In this document: positions 52,736-62,044 of the stretch, one piece after another
Numbering within the stretch: the first letter of the stretch is position 1
How the letters are laid out: every line of letters starts with the position of its first letter
NCBI RefSeq assembly: GCF_002813375.1
Contig: NZ_PHUJ01000003.1
Location: forward strand, 2,232,001-2,296,000
Length of the DNA stretch: 64,000 nucleotides
Direction: 5' to 3'
Origin: Pseudonocardia alni
Lineage (GTDB): Bacteria; Actinomycetota; Actinomycetes; Mycobacteriales; Pseudonocardiaceae
The notes under the pieces: model-generated
What the model saw: the letters and a program-made list of their open reading frames with translations, nothing else
Databases searched by the model: none
Told to the model about the DNA's origin: nothing
Translations under genes and position numbers: made by a program

Positions 52736-53473
52736 TCAGACGATGCCCTGGCGGGCGGCGGTGTAGACGATCTCGGTGCGACGACGGACCTCGAGCTTGT
52801 CGCGCAGGTTCCGCACGTGGAACTTCACGGTGGCCTCGGAGATCCGCAGCCGGGTCCCGATCTCGCGGTTGGACAGGCCGACGGCGAGCAGCCGCAGGAC
52901 CTGGTTCTCGCGGTCGGTCAGCAGCGAGGTCTTGCAGAGGTCCGGCGTGGGCGACGGCGCCGGGTCGGTGTCGCGCAGCACCTGCAGCGGGCCGGCGCTC
53001 GCGGTGCCCGGGTCGAAGACGCCCTCGCCGCGCAGGACCGTGCGCAGCGCCCGCACGATCTCGGCGGTGTCGGCACCCTTGCGCAGGTAGCCGTGGACAC
53101 CCAGGCGGACGGTGCGCATCATCGAGTCGCGGTCACGGCAGCCGGTCAGCACGAGGATCTTCACCCCGCGGCAGCGCTCCAGCAGCGCGCGCACCAGGTC
53201 GAGGCCGGGCCGCTCGTCACGGGCGAACTCGATGTCGACGACGATCGCGTCGGGGCGGGCGCGCTCGGCGGCCATCAGGGCGTCGCGGGGGGAGGCGGCC
53301 TCACCGGCCGGGGCCAGGTCGGGCTCGGCGGTCAGCAGGGCGCGCAGCCCGTGCCGGACGACCGGCTCGGAGTCGACGACGAGTACCCGGGCCGCGCGGC
53401 GGATCACATCCGCGCCGTCGGCCCCGCGGCCGGCACGCAGATCGGTGGCCTCACGAACGGCTTCGAGCGTCAT
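52736..53473 (-). CDS. NarL/LuxR-type response regulator, orphan
   Basis: 245 aa. Receiver domain (VLVVDSEPVVRHGLRALL, phospho-Asp in AIVVDIEFARD, Lys in YLRKGADT) and C-terminal LuxR helix-turn-helix (LLTDRENQVLRLLAVGLSNREIGTRLRISEATVKFHVRNLRDKL). No kinase gene is adjacent. I start it at ATG 53473 with GGAGGA. Divergent from the GAF regulator; shares 269 bases of promoter with it. Confidence 0.9.
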   Translation of the reverse strand: MTLEAVREATDLRAGRGADGADVIRRAARVLVVDSEPVVRHGLRALLTAEPDLAPAGEAASPRDALMAAERARPDAIVVDIEFARDERPGLDLVRALLERCRGVKILVLTGCRDRDSMMRTVRLGVHGYLRKGADTAEIVRALRTVLRGEGVFDPGTASAGPLQVLRDTDPAPSPTPDLCKTSLLTDRENQVLRLLAVGLSNREIGTRLRISEATVKFHVRNLRDKLEVRRRTEIVYTAARQGIV

Positions 53474-53742
53474 CGCTGTCCTCCGGTGGATCTGTTGCGT
53501 CATCGCAGGAACGCCACCCGGCGTCCCGATGCGGCAAACCGTAAGGAGCGCCACGTTGCCCCCACGTTGCGCGCGATCGAGCGACGTCGCATCCCGGCCC
53601 GGTCACGAGGGGTCGAGCCCCCCGAGCAGCGGGTATGCTCACGACCCCGGACCGACCACCGATTCCGGGACGGACCCGCGCCGGCGCGGGACATCACGTG
53701 GGAGCAGGGCACGACGTGCCCCCAGCCGTGACGGGAGGCGAC

Positions 53743-55248
53743 GTGAGCGGAGCCGAGGGCGGGACGTCCGCCGAGGAGATGGTCGCCGACGCACATCGCC
53801 TGCGGCGCATCTACGACGACGGGCTCGGCGCCGGCGGTTCGGCGGGCATCCCCCGCCCGGTCGTCTCGGACTCGTGGCAGCGCAGCCTGGCCGCGCACGT
53901 CGACCCGGAGGGCCGACTCCCCCCGCTCATCTATCTCGCCGACGAGCTGAAGGAGGTCCGGACCGGCCACCCGCTGCACGCGGTGATGCCGCTGCTCCGT
54001 TCCACCCTCGTGAGCATCGCCGACGAGGCGATGCACGTGATGCTCGTGACCGACGCCGACGGCACCGTCCTGTGGCGCGACGGCGCACACGGCCTGCTGC
54101 ACTCCGCCGACGACGTCGGGCTCGTCGAGGGCACCCGCTGGGCCGAGGAGACGATCGGCACCAACGCGATGGGGACGGCGCTGGCCGTCGACGAGCCGGT
54201 CCGGATCCACTCCGCCGAGCATCTCGTCCGCACCTACCACGACTGGACCTGCGTCGCGGCCCCCGTGCACGACCCCGACACCGGCGACACCATCGGCGCG
54301 ATCGACATCTCCGGGCCGCTGCACACCGTGCACCCCGCGCTGGTGCAGCTGGTGACGGCGACCGCGCACCTCGCGGAGAACCAGCTGCGGGTGCGGCTGG
54401 CGATCGCCGACGAGCGGCTGCGGGTCAAGAACATGCCGCACCTCGCGGCGTTGCGCGGCTCCGAGGGCGCCCTGCTGTCCGCGAGCGGCCGGGTCATCGC
54501 CAGCGAGCCCTACGGTCTGTTCCCCGAGCGGATCCGGCTCGACGACGGCGTCGACCGGGTGCAGCTCGGCGACGGCCGGGAGATGGCCGTCGAGAGGCTG
54601 GCCGAGGGCTACCTGCTGGTGCCGCCGTCGCGGCGGCGCGGGCGCGTCGTCCCGGCGGCGCCGACCGGTGCGCCCCGCCCGCTGGAGCTGCGCTTCACCG
54701 GCGGGGGCGGTCCGCGCGTCACCCTCGACGGCGAGGAGTTCGCCGCCACCCTGCGCCCGGCGGAGATCCTCACCGCGCTGGCGCTGCACCCCGACGGGCT
54801 CTCCGGCGAGCAGCTGACCCTGATGCTCTACGGCGAGGACGGCAACCCGACCACCGTCCGCGGCGAGATCCACCGGCTGCGGTCGTCGCTGGGCGCGGAG
54901 CTGCTGCTCACCCGCCCCTACCGGCTGGCGGCCGGGCCCCAGGCCGACTTCCTGCGGGTCCGCGCGGCGCTGCGCGACGGCCGGGTGTCCGACGCGCTCG
55001 ACTCCTGCCACGGCGAGCTGCTGCCCCGCTCCGACGCGCCCGCCGTGCGCGAGCTGCGCGACGAGCTCGTGGTCGGGCTGCGGCACGCCGTGCTCGCCTC
55101 GGACGACGTCGCGCTCCTGCACCGCTTCGTCGTGCACCCGCTGGGGACCGACGACCTGGAGGCGCACGAGCTGCTGCTGGACCTGCTGGACCGGGACGAC
55201 CCGCGCCGCGCCGCCGTCGCCGCACGGGCCGAGCACCTGCGGGACTGA
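53743..55248 (+). CDS. GAF-domain transcriptional regulator
   Basis: 501 aa. N-terminal SDSWQRSLAAHVDPEG block, then a GAF sensor (about 90-220: MLVTDADGTVLWRDGA, EETIGTNAMGTALAVDEPVRIHSAEHLVRTYHDWTCVAAPVHDPDTGDTIGAIDISG) as in AcoR/SgrR-like activators, but without a sigma-54 AAA domain. The C-terminus has a beta-rich region and ILTALALHPDGLSGEQLTLMLYGEDGNPTTVRGEIHRLRSSLG, like a winged helix. Ligand unknown. GTG 53743 with GGGAGG. Confidence 0.82.
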   Translation: MSGAEGGTSAEEMVADAHRLRRIYDDGLGAGGSAGIPRPVVSDSWQRSLAAHVDPEGRLPPLIYLADELKEVRTGHPLHAVMPLLRSTLVSIADEAMHVMLVTDADGTVLWRDGAHGLLHSADDVGLVEGTRWAEETIGTNAMGTALAVDEPVRIHSAEHLVRTYHDWTCVAAPVHDPDTGDTIGAIDISGPLHTVHPALVQLVTATAHLAENQLRVRLAIADERLRVKNMPHLAALRGSEGALLSASGRVIASEPYGLFPERIRLDDGVDRVQLGDGREMAVERLAEGYLLVPPSRRRGRVVPAAPTGAPRPLELRFTGGGGPRVTLDGEEFAATLRPAEILTALALHPDGLSGEQLTLMLYGEDGNPTTVRGEIHRLRSSLGAELLLTRPYRLAAGPQADFLRVRAALRDGRVSDALDSCHGELLPRSDAPAVRELRDELVVGLRHAVLASDDVALLHRFVVHPLGTDDLEAHELLLDLLDRDDPRRAAVAARAEHLRD

Positions 55249-55251
55249 CCC

Positions 55252-55268
55252 GCCCCGCCGGGCGGGGC
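55252..55268. terminator. Short convergent terminator
   Basis: GCCCCGCC and GGCGGGGC abut in the 20 bases between the GAF regulator and ABC exporter stops. Confidence 0.4.
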
Positions 55269-58200
55269 TCAGGTCTGTGCGGCCAGCGGGCTGTCCGGCT
55301 CGGGCTCCAGCTCTCCCGCGCGCCAGAGTGCCGCGTAGCGACCGCCCGCGCGGACCAGCTCGTCGTGCGTGCCCTCCTCGGCGATCCGACCGCCGGACAG
55401 CACCACGATCCGGTCCGCCCGCCGCGCGGTCTGCAGCCGGTGGGCGACGACGAACGCGGTCCGCCGCGACGCCACCCGTTCCCCCGCCGCCAGCACGGTG
55501 GCCTCGGTGGCCGGGTCCAGTGCCGCGGTCGCCTCGTCGAAGATCAGTACGTCCGGGTCGACCAGCTCGGCCCGCGCCAGCGCGACGAGCTGCCGCTGCC
55601 CCGCGGACAGGCCCTGTCCCCGCTCACCTACCGGGGTGCGGAACCCCTGTGGCAGCGACCGCACCAGGCCCAGCGCCCCGACCGCGCGGGCGGCGGTCTC
55701 GATCCGCTCCGGCGGGGCGTCCGGGCGGCCGTAGGCGATGTTCGAGGCGACGTCACCGGTGAACAGGTGCGCCTCCTGCGGGACCACCCCGAGCCGCGCG
55801 CGGTACCCGGCCAGCGGGAAGCGGCGCACGTCGACGCCGTCGACGCGGACCTGGCCGTCGCCGGTGTCGTAGAACCGGGCGATCAGCTTGATCAGCGTCG
55901 ACTTGCCGGCACCGGTGGCGCCCACCAGCGCGACGGTCTCGCCCGCCCCGACGCGCAGCGACACGTCGTCGAGGGCGGGGGCGTCCACCCCCGGGTAGCG
56001 GAACGTCACGTGGTCCAGCACGACCTCGCCGCGCAGCCGCGACGGCACGGGCGCCGGCCGCTCGGGCTCGTCCGGGACGGAGGTGGGCGTCCGCAGCAGC
56101 TCCGAGATCCGGTTCAGGCCGACCCGGGCCTGCTGGTAGCCGTCGAACACCTGCGACAGCTGCTGCACCGGGCCGAAGAACAGGGTCAGGTACAGCAGGA
56201 ACGCGGTGAGCACCCCCGGGGTGATGTCCCCGCCGACGATGCGGGTCCCGCCGACGAACAGCACGACCGCCGTGGCGATGTCGGACAGGAACGCCACGAA
56301 CGGGAAGTAGGTGGCGATGTAGCGCTGCGCGCGCAGCCGCGACCGGCGGTAGGCGTCCGAGCGCTCGCCGAAGCGGTCGTAGCTCAGCTCCTCGCGGACG
56401 TAGGCCTGCGCGATGCGCACCCCGGACACGTTCTCCTGCAGGTCGGCGTTGACCACGCTGACCCGCTCGCGGGCCTCGGCGTAGGCGCGGGAGGAGAACC
56501 GGCGGAACACCACGGTGCCGACCGCGAGCAGCGGCAGCAACCAGCCCAGCGCGTACAGCGCGAGCTGCGGGTCGGTGAGCACCAGCGCGGTCGCGACCCC
56601 GCCGATCGTCAGGAGGCTGACGACGGCCTGCGCCAGCCCGGTCTGCAGGAACGTGGACAGTGCGTCCACGTCGGTGGTCATCCGGGTCATGATCCGGCCG
56701 GACAGCTCGCGCTCGTAGAAGTCCAGGCCGAGCCGCTGCAGGTGCGCGTAGCTGCGCAGCCGCAGCAGGTAGAGCAGGCTCTCCCCGGCCCGGGCGGTGA
56801 CCAGCGTCTGGAACCCGACGACCACCGCGTCCAGCACGACGATCAGCAGCCCGGCCAGCGCCGCCAGCAGCAGGACCCGGGTGGCGCCGTCGGCGATGCC
56901 GTCGTCGACGGCGATCCGGGCGATGCTCGGCAGGGCCAGGGTCGCCAGCGCATCCGCGGTCATCAGCGCGACGCCGAGCACCAGCAGCCAGCGCACGGGG
57001 CGCAGCAGCGAGGACAGCCGGAACGCGGGATCGGGGGCGGTCGGGTCCTCGTCGCCGCGCAGCCGGGGGGACTCGTCCGCCGGGGGCAGCTTCGCGACGG
57101 ACTCGAGCAGCTCGGGGGTCGCACTGATCCCCCCGGCCCAGCCGGCCGCGCCGCCGCCGCCGTCGCGGGTCAGGGCCCGGTCCGGGTCCTCCTCGATGCT
57201 GACCCGCGGCCACAGCTCCGGGGTGACGGCCGGGCCCGCCGGTACATCGTCGAGGACGCGGGTGCCGTTGCCGTTGCCGGTGCCGGTGCCGGTGCCGGTG
57301 CCGTTGCCGTTGCCGGTGCCGTTGCCGGTGCCGGTGCCGGCTGCCGCCTCGTGGGCGGTGGGCTCCCGGGTACCGCCGCCGAGCTCGTCGGCGGGGCCGG
57401 TGGCGAGCAGCTCCCGGAACAGCGCGCACCGGCCGCGCAGCTCGTCCTCGGTACCGGTGTCGACGACCCGGCCCTTGTCCAGCACCGCGATCCGGTCGGC
57501 CAGCGCCAGGGTGGACCGCCGGTGCGCGACCAGCAGCGTGGTCCGCTCGGCGGTCAGCTCGTGCAGGGTCTCGTGGATCGCGGCCTCGGTCGCGGTGTCG
57601 ACCGCGGAGGTCGCGTCGTCGAGCACGAGCACCCGCGGCCGGGTCAGCATCGCCCGGGCCAGCGCGATCCGCTGCCGCTGACCGCCGGACAGGGTCAGGC
57701 CGCGCTCGCCGACCTCGGTGTCGTAGCCGTCCGGCAGGTCCTCGACGAACGACGCCACCTGTGCGGCCTCGGCGGCGGCGCGGATCTCGTCCTCGCCGGC
57801 GTCGGGCCGGCCGTAGGCGATGTTGTTGCGGATGCTGTCGGAGAACAGGAACGCCTCCTCGAACACCACCCCCAGCTCGGCGCGCAGGTCGTGCAGCCGC
57901 AGGTCGCGCAGGTCCACCCCGCCGATCGCGAGACGCCCGGCCTGCGGGTCGTAGAAGCGGGGCAGCAGCAGCGCCACCGTCGACTTGCCCGAGCCGGGCG
58001 GACCGACCAGGGCGAGGGTCTCGCCGGGTTCGACGCGCAGGGAGAGCCCGTCCAGGACCGGGTCGGGGGCGGCGTCGCCGTCCGGACCGGAGCCCGCGGG
58101 CTCGTAGCCGAACCGGACGTCGTCCAGCTCGACGGTCAGCGGGCCCTCGGGCAGCGCGGCCGGACGCTCCGGGTCGACGATCCCCGGTGCGGCGTCGACG

Positions 58201-59156
58201 ATCTCGAAGACACGCTCCGCCCCGGCCCGGGTCAGCTGCGCGGTGACCACGAGCGCGCCGATCAGCCGGGCGGGCCCGACGAGCATCCCGACGTAGGTGG
58301 TGAACGCCAGGAACGTGCCGAGGTCGATCGTGCCGCGGGCGGCCATCCAGCCACCGACGCCGATCACCGCGACCTGTCCCAGCCCGGGCAGCGCGAGCAG
58401 CATCGGGTTGAGCCGCGCGGTCAGCCCGGCGGCCCGCAGCCGCTCGCCGTAGAGCCGGCGGGCCCGTCCCTCCAGCGTGGCGGTCTCGCGGGCCTCCTGC
58501 CCGAATCCCTTCACCACGCGCACGCCGGTGACGGTCTCCTCGACCTGCTGGGCGATCTCGGCGGCCCGTTGCTGCGCGGACCAGGTGGCCGGGAACAGCC
58601 TGCGCCGGATGCTGTTGGTGGCCAGGAACGCCAGCGGCAGCATGACCAGCGCGACCACGGTGAGCAGCGGCGACAGGTACAGCATCGCGATGATCGCGAC
58701 GACCACCAGCACGACGGTGCCCGCCGACAGCGGCACCATCGACAGGAAGCCCTGCACCAGCTGCAGGTCGGAGATGGCCCGCGAGGCGACCTGGCCGGTG
58801 CGCAGCCGGTCCTGGCGGACGCCGTCCATACGCTGTACCGCGCCGAACACCGCGCGCCGCAGGTCGTGCTGCACGTTCAGCGCCATCTTGCCGCCGAGGT
58901 AGCGGCGCACGAACGCACCGACGAACTTCAGCACGCCCAGCACCAGGAGCCCGCCGACGACCGGCGCGAGCACGCCGGTGTCCCCGCCGATCGCGCCGTT
59001 CACGCCCTCGCGGATCAGCAGCGGACCGATCGCCTCCAGCCCGACGCCGAGCATCGACGCGACGAGCGCACCGACGGTGACGCGGCGGTGCCGCATGCAG
59101 GCCGTGGCCAGTCTGCGGATCCAGCCGGGGCGTGCGGAGGGGTGGGGAGAGGGCAC
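55269..59156 (-). CDS. Fused heterodimeric-type ABC exporter (TMD-NBD-TMD-NBD)
   Basis: 1295 aa, equivalent to two half-transporters in one chain, like M. tuberculosis Rv0194. Half 1: six helices (to about 330), NBD1 with GPPGSGKSTVALLLPRFYD (Walker A), LTLSGGQRQRIALARAM and VLVLDDATSAVDT, where the catalytic Glu is Asp. Half 2: helices about 690-1000, NBD2 with GATGAGKSTLIKLIARFYD, LSAGQRQLVALARAEL and canonical VLIFDEATAALD. So one ATP site is degenerate, as in heterodimeric multidrug exporters. The linker (about 590-680) includes a Gly-Thr/Gly-Asn repeat. GTG start 59156. Confidence 0.93.
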   Translation of the reverse strand: MPSPHPSARPGWIRRLATACMRHRRVTVGALVASMLGVGLEAIGPLLIREGVNGAIGGDTGVLAPVVGGLLVLGVLKFVGAFVRRYLGGKMALNVQHDLRRAVFGAVQRMDGVRQDRLRTGQVASRAISDLQLVQGFLSMVPLSAGTVVLVVVAIIAMLYLSPLLTVVALVMLPLAFLATNSIRRRLFPATWSAQQRAAEIAQQVEETVTGVRVVKGFGQEARETATLEGRARRLYGERLRAAGLTARLNPMLLALPGLGQVAVIGVGGWMAARGTIDLGTFLAFTTYVGMLVGPARLIGALVVTAQLTRAGAERVFEIVDAAPGIVDPERPAALPEGPLTVELDDVRFGYEPAGSGPDGDAAPDPVLDGLSLRVEPGETLALVGPPGSGKSTVALLLPRFYDPQAGRLAIGGVDLRDLRLHDLRAELGVVFEEAFLFSDSIRNNIAYGRPDAGEDEIRAAAEAAQVASFVEDLPDGYDTEVGERGLTLSGGQRQRIALARAMLTRPRVLVLDDATSAVDTATEAAIHETLHELTAERTTLLVAHRRSTLALADRIAVLDKGRVVDTGTEDELRGRCALFRELLATGPADELGGGTREPTAHEAAAGTGTGNGTGNGNGTGTGTGTGNGNGTRVLDDVPAGPAVTPELWPRVSIEEDPDRALTRDGGGGAAGWAGGISATPELLESVAKLPPADESPRLRGDEDPTAPDPAFRLSSLLRPVRWLLVLGVALMTADALATLALPSIARIAVDDGIADGATRVLLLAALAGLLIVVLDAVVVGFQTLVTARAGESLLYLLRLRSYAHLQRLGLDFYERELSGRIMTRMTTDVDALSTFLQTGLAQAVVSLLTIGGVATALVLTDPQLALYALGWLLPLLAVGTVVFRRFSSRAYAEARERVSVVNADLQENVSGVRIAQAYVREELSYDRFGERSDAYRRSRLRAQRYIATYFPFVAFLSDIATAVVLFVGGTRIVGGDITPGVLTAFLLYLTLFFGPVQQLSQVFDGYQQARVGLNRISELLRTPTSVPDEPERPAPVPSRLRGEVVLDHVTFRYPGVDAPALDDVSLRVGAGETVALVGATGAGKSTLIKLIARFYDTGDGQVRVDGVDVRRFPLAGYRARLGVVPQEAHLFTGDVASNIAYGRPDAPPERIETAARAVGALGLVRSLPQGFRTPVGERGQGLSAGQRQLVALARAELVDPDVLIFDEATAALDPATEATVLAAGERVASRRTAFVVAHRLQTARRADRIVVLSGGRIAEEGTHDELVRAGGRYAALWRAGELEPEPDSPLAAQT
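57262..57340 (-). repeat. Six-base microsatellite in the ABC exporter linker
   Basis: About 79 bases of CCGGTG/CCGTTG units encode alternating Gly-Thr and Gly-Asn residues between the two halves. Slippage in steps of six would keep the frame and change linker length. Confidence 0.7.
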
Positions 59157-59255
59157 GTCGCCAGGCTATGCCCGCCCCCCGACAACCGGCCCGGCGACGC
59201 CGCCCGGCACGGAGCCGGCGGGCACCCGCCGTCGACGGCGGCCGCCCCCCGCACC

Positions 59256-59333
59256 GCCCACCTCGCACGGGTTCCGGCGACGTCGCAGACCGTGCAGAGG
59301 CTGCGACGTGGAGCGAACCCGTGCGAGGTGGGC
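59256..59333. repeat. Composite inverted repeat I
   Basis: Outer arms perfect over 19 bp (59256-59274, 59315-59333), a 5x5 internal loop, inner arms perfect over 9 bp (ACGTCGCAG / CTGCGACGT) and a 12-base loop. It lies about 100 bases upstream of the ABC exporter start. Not a typical terminator position; may be a repeated palindromic element or structured RNA. Confidence 0.65.
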
Positions 59334-59371
59334 CGGGCTGCCGGCCACCGCCTCGGCACCGCCGCACCGCC

Positions 59372-59433
59372 CGTCGATCAGTACATGAGCGCTGCCAGGA
59401 TGTGGGTGGACGACGCTCAGGTACTGATCGACG
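59372..59433. repeat. Inverted repeat II
   Basis: 20-base arms (59372-59391, 59414-59433) match at 19 positions around a 22-base loop, 38 bases after repeat I. Confidence 0.65.
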
Positions 59434-59520
59434 ATGCCCGCAGCGGCGCTCCCCGCGGGAGGCGGGCGCAGGACCGGCGTCCCGTACGCGCGGCGGCACC
59501 GGAGCGGGCGACGTCGGACC

Positions 59521-59553
59521 GAGCAGCGCCGGACCCGGGGTCCGGCGCTGCTC
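59521..59553 (-). terminator. Terminator after the ABC-2 permease gene
   Basis: Perfect 14-bp arms (59521-59534, 59540-59553) with a 5-base loop, just after the permease stop. Confidence 0.7.
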
Positions 59554-59556
59554 GTC

Positions 59557-60417
59557 TCAGGTGATGTCCCGCCGCGCCCCGACGACGGCGGCCAGTGCGA
59601 TCCCCGCGGCCGTCCACACGGCCAGGACCAGCAGCCCGACCCAGCCGGGCGGCGGGGCACTGACCCCGGCCAGGAACTCCAGGACGAACTGCGACTGCGC
59701 CCCCAGCCCGGCCGAGCTCACGACCGGCTCCCAGATCGCGAGGTCACCGGCGTTGCCGGGCAGGAACGGCGTCAGCCGGGCGAACACCGACGGGTCGCCG
59801 AGCGAGGACCCGTCGCCCGCGCGCAGCGCCCCGGCGATCAGGTTCTCCCCGATGAGCAGGTAGCCGACGGTGAGGGCGATCGCCCCGGCCTGGTTGGTCA
59901 CCAGGGTCCCGACGGCGACGCCGAGCACCCCCCACAGCGCGCACACCAGGATGCCGATCGCGCCCAGCCCGGCGAGCTGCCCGAGGTCGGGCAGCTGCTG
60001 GCCGCCGAGCGCCGCACCGCCGAGCAGCGGACCGACCACGACGAGGAACAGCGCGTACAGCCCGGCGACGACGGCGGCGATCAGCGCCTTGGCCGCCAGC
60101 ACCTGGCCGCGGGACCCGGTCAGGTAGGCCAGCGTGACGGTGCGGTGCCGGAAGTCGCCGGTGCCCAGCAGCGTCCCGAAGGCGCCGCCGACGATCGCGG
60201 TCATGGTCAGCGCCGACGCCAGCCCGGCGAGCATCAGGATCGACGAGGTGTCGGTGGCCTGCGGCACGAGCAGCTGCAGGATGCTGCCGAGCAGGCTCTG
60301 GGCCAGCGCGAGCAGCAGCACCGGCAGGAACAGCAGCCACCACACCCGGGTGGACAGGGTCTTGCGGACCTCGGCGGTCAGGACCGCGCGGAAGCGGTCG
60401 AGGCTCACGGTCGCCAT
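59557..60417 (-). CDS. ABC-2 type permease
   Basis: 286 aa with six hydrophobic segments: VWWLLFLPVLLLALAQSLLG, ILMLAGLASALTMTAIVGGAFG, ALIAAVVAGLYALFLVVVGPLL, LAGLGAIGILVCALWGVLGVAVG, AIALTVGYLLIGENLIAGAL and VGLLVLAVWTAAGIALAAVVG. The loop GTGDFRHRTVTLAYLTGSRGQVLAAKAL is typical of ABC-2 antibiotic or lipid exporters. Overlaps the ATPase stop by one base (TGATG). Confidence 0.85.
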   Translation of the reverse strand: MATVSLDRFRAVLTAEVRKTLSTRVWWLLFLPVLLLALAQSLLGSILQLLVPQATDTSSILMLAGLASALTMTAIVGGAFGTLLGTGDFRHRTVTLAYLTGSRGQVLAAKALIAAVVAGLYALFLVVVGPLLGGAALGGQQLPDLGQLAGLGAIGILVCALWGVLGVAVGTLVTNQAGAIALTVGYLLIGENLIAGALRAGDGSSLGDPSVFARLTPFLPGNAGDLAIWEPVVSSAGLGAQSQFVLEFLAGVSAPPPGWVGLLVLAVWTAAGIALAAVVGARRDIT

Positions 60418-61358
60418 CAGCGCTGCTCCTCCCCGGCGAGCAGGCGCAGGAACATCTGTTCCAGCCCGGCCCGCTCCTCGCTCATGCCGTACACGGCGAC
60501 GCCCGCGGCGAGCGCCAGGTCCCCGACGCGGACCGCGTCGGCCCCGCCGACGGCCAGCACGCCGTCGTCGACGCGGTCGATCTCGGTGATCCCGTCCGTG
60601 GCGAGCGCCTCGGCCAGCCGGGCCGGGTCCGCAGCGCGCACGAGCACCCGCGAGCCGTGGCCGGCGCGCAGCTCGGCGACCGTGCCGTCGAAACGGCAGG
60701 CACCGCGGTCGATGACGACCAGGCGCTGCGCGGTCAGCTCCATCTCGGCCAGCTGGTGGGAGGAGACCAGCACGCTGCGCCCGGACGCGGCGAAGGCCTG
60801 CAGGAACGAGCGCAGCCAGGCGATGCCGTCGGGGTCGAGGCCGTTGCCCGGCTCGTCGAGCACGAGGATGCGCGGGTCGCCGAGCAGCGCGACGGCCAGG
60901 GCCAGGCGCTGGTTCATGCCGAGCGAGAACCCGCCCGCCGAGCGGTCCGCGGCGGCGGCCAGGCCGACCAGCGTGAGGACCTCGTCGACCCGCGAGTCGG
61001 GGACGCCGATCGCGGCGGCCGCGGCGCGCAGGTGCGCACGCGCGGTGCGCCGCGGGTGCACGCCCTGGACCTCCAGGACCGCGCCGACGACGCGGCCGGG
61101 CGAGGTCAGCGCGGAGAACGGGACGCCGTCGACGAGCGCTCGCCCGGTGCTGGGCACGACCAGGCCGAGGATCATCCGCAGCGTCGTCGTCTTGCCCGAG
61201 CCGTTGGGTCCGAGGAACCCGGTCACCGAGCCGGGCTCGACGGTGAACGACAGGTCGTGCACGGCCTCGACCGGGCCGAACCTCTTGCCCAGACCCTCGA
61301 CGACGATCCGTCCGCTCCCGGCCGCCGTCACCGGGTCCGTGGACGCGGTCTCCTGCAC
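60417..61358 (-). CDS. ABC transporter ATP-binding protein
   Basis: 313 aa. Walker A FLGPNGSGKTTTLRMILGL, signature FSLGMNQRLALAVALL (the BcrA/DrrA-like variant of LSGGQ), Walker B RILVLDEPGNGLDPDG and switch His in VLVSSHQLAEM. With the following permease it forms an exporter, typically for drugs or peptides. GTG 61358 with GGGAGG; the longer frame upstream is unlikely. Confidence 0.88.
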   Translation of the reverse strand: MQETASTDPVTAAGSGRIVVEGLGKRFGPVEAVHDLSFTVEPGSVTGFLGPNGSGKTTTLRMILGLVVPSTGRALVDGVPFSALTSPGRVVGAVLEVQGVHPRRTARAHLRAAAAAIGVPDSRVDEVLTLVGLAAAADRSAGGFSLGMNQRLALAVALLGDPRILVLDEPGNGLDPDGIAWLRSFLQAFAASGRSVLVSSHQLAEMELTAQRLVVIDRGACRFDGTVAELRAGHGSRVLVRAADPARLAEALATDGITEIDRVDDGVLAVGGADAVRVGDLALAAGVAVYGMSEERAGLEQMFLRLLAGEEQR

Positions 61359-61500
61359 TCCGGCCTCCCGCCGTTCTCGCGTCGCGCCCCGGTTCGCACC
61401 GGGGCATCGCCTGCCGGCCATCCTCGCCCAGCCCGGGATCCCACCGGGAGGCGGCCCCGGCGCGGGACCGGCCGGACGGCGGCGGCCGGGACCACGACCG

Positions 61501-61640
61501 CTACGCGGTGGCGCGCACCGCCGCTTCGACCGCCGCGGTGAGCGTGTCCAGGTACGCGTCGTCGCACGCCGCCCCGGTGACCGGCACCCGGAACTGCAGC
61601 GGAGCGATCAGGAGGTCGACCGCGGGGTCGACGTCCACGA
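61501..61640 (-). pseudogene. TetR C-terminal remnant
   Basis: The minus strand reads RGERELVDVDPAVDLLIAPL, then QFRVPVTGAACDDAYLDTLT and AAVEAAVRATA, ending in TAG at 61503-61501: the C-terminal end of a TetR regulator (dimer/ligand domain). No HTH or start is found upstream in frame; the sequence switches to SnoaL-like fragments at about 61640. Truncated by rearrangement. Confidence 0.65.
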
Positions 61641-61980
61641 GTTCCCGTTCGCCCCGGACGGGATGCCGACGCGCGTCCGGGCCGGGAGGCCGTCGAGGCC
61701 TGGATGCGCACCGTGACCGACCTCCTGACCCTCGACGGCGGCATGCCCGACCTGCGTATCCACGAGGGTGCCGACACCCTGACCGCCGAACGGTCGTCGA
61801 CCGGCCACGTCACCGACGGCCCCCGGCCGCGATCTCCTCCGTCGCGGTGGCGACCGTCGAGGGCGACCTCGTCGTGCGTACCGCGACGACATCGATCCCC
61901 TCGACCCGCGCCCCGCCTTCCGCGCCCGCCACCGACGTCTCCCGGGGGGCGTGTCCGGTCCGGTCGGCACTGGCGCGAGA
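61630..61980 (+). pseudogene. SnoaL/NTF2-like gene remnant, frameshifted
   Basis: Three collinear fragments in different frames give one SnoaL-like protein: VDVHEFPFAPDGMPTRVR (about 61628-61680), then REAVEAWMRTVTDLLTLDGG with MPDLRIHEGADTLTAE (61686-61790), then ISSVAVATVEGDLVV (about 61832-61876) and YRDDIDPLDPRPAFRAR (about 61878-61928). At least three frameshifts, no start. Decayed gene. Confidence 0.6.
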
Positions 61981-62044
61981 CCGACGAAACGGACTTGAAT
62001 GGCGTGCGTCACACGCTCAGCGACGAGCCCCGAGGAGCCGCCCC

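Larger units (their letters stand above)
61359..62044. other. Region between ABC exporter and acyl-CoA synthetase
   Basis: 686 bases without an intact gene. It holds the TetR and SnoaL remnants; the rest (61359-61500 and 61980-62044) shows nothing clear beyond the GAGGAG ribosome site of the next gene. Confidence 0.5.

Noticed and set aside
57262..57340. CRISPR-like repeat
   Set aside because: Simple six-base microsatellite inside a coding linker, without spacers.
53112..59564. Continuous 2150-codon plus-strand reading frame antisense to the ABC exporter
   Set aside because: Artefact of GC content: the frame mirrors third-position bias of the real minus-strand gene and has no domain.
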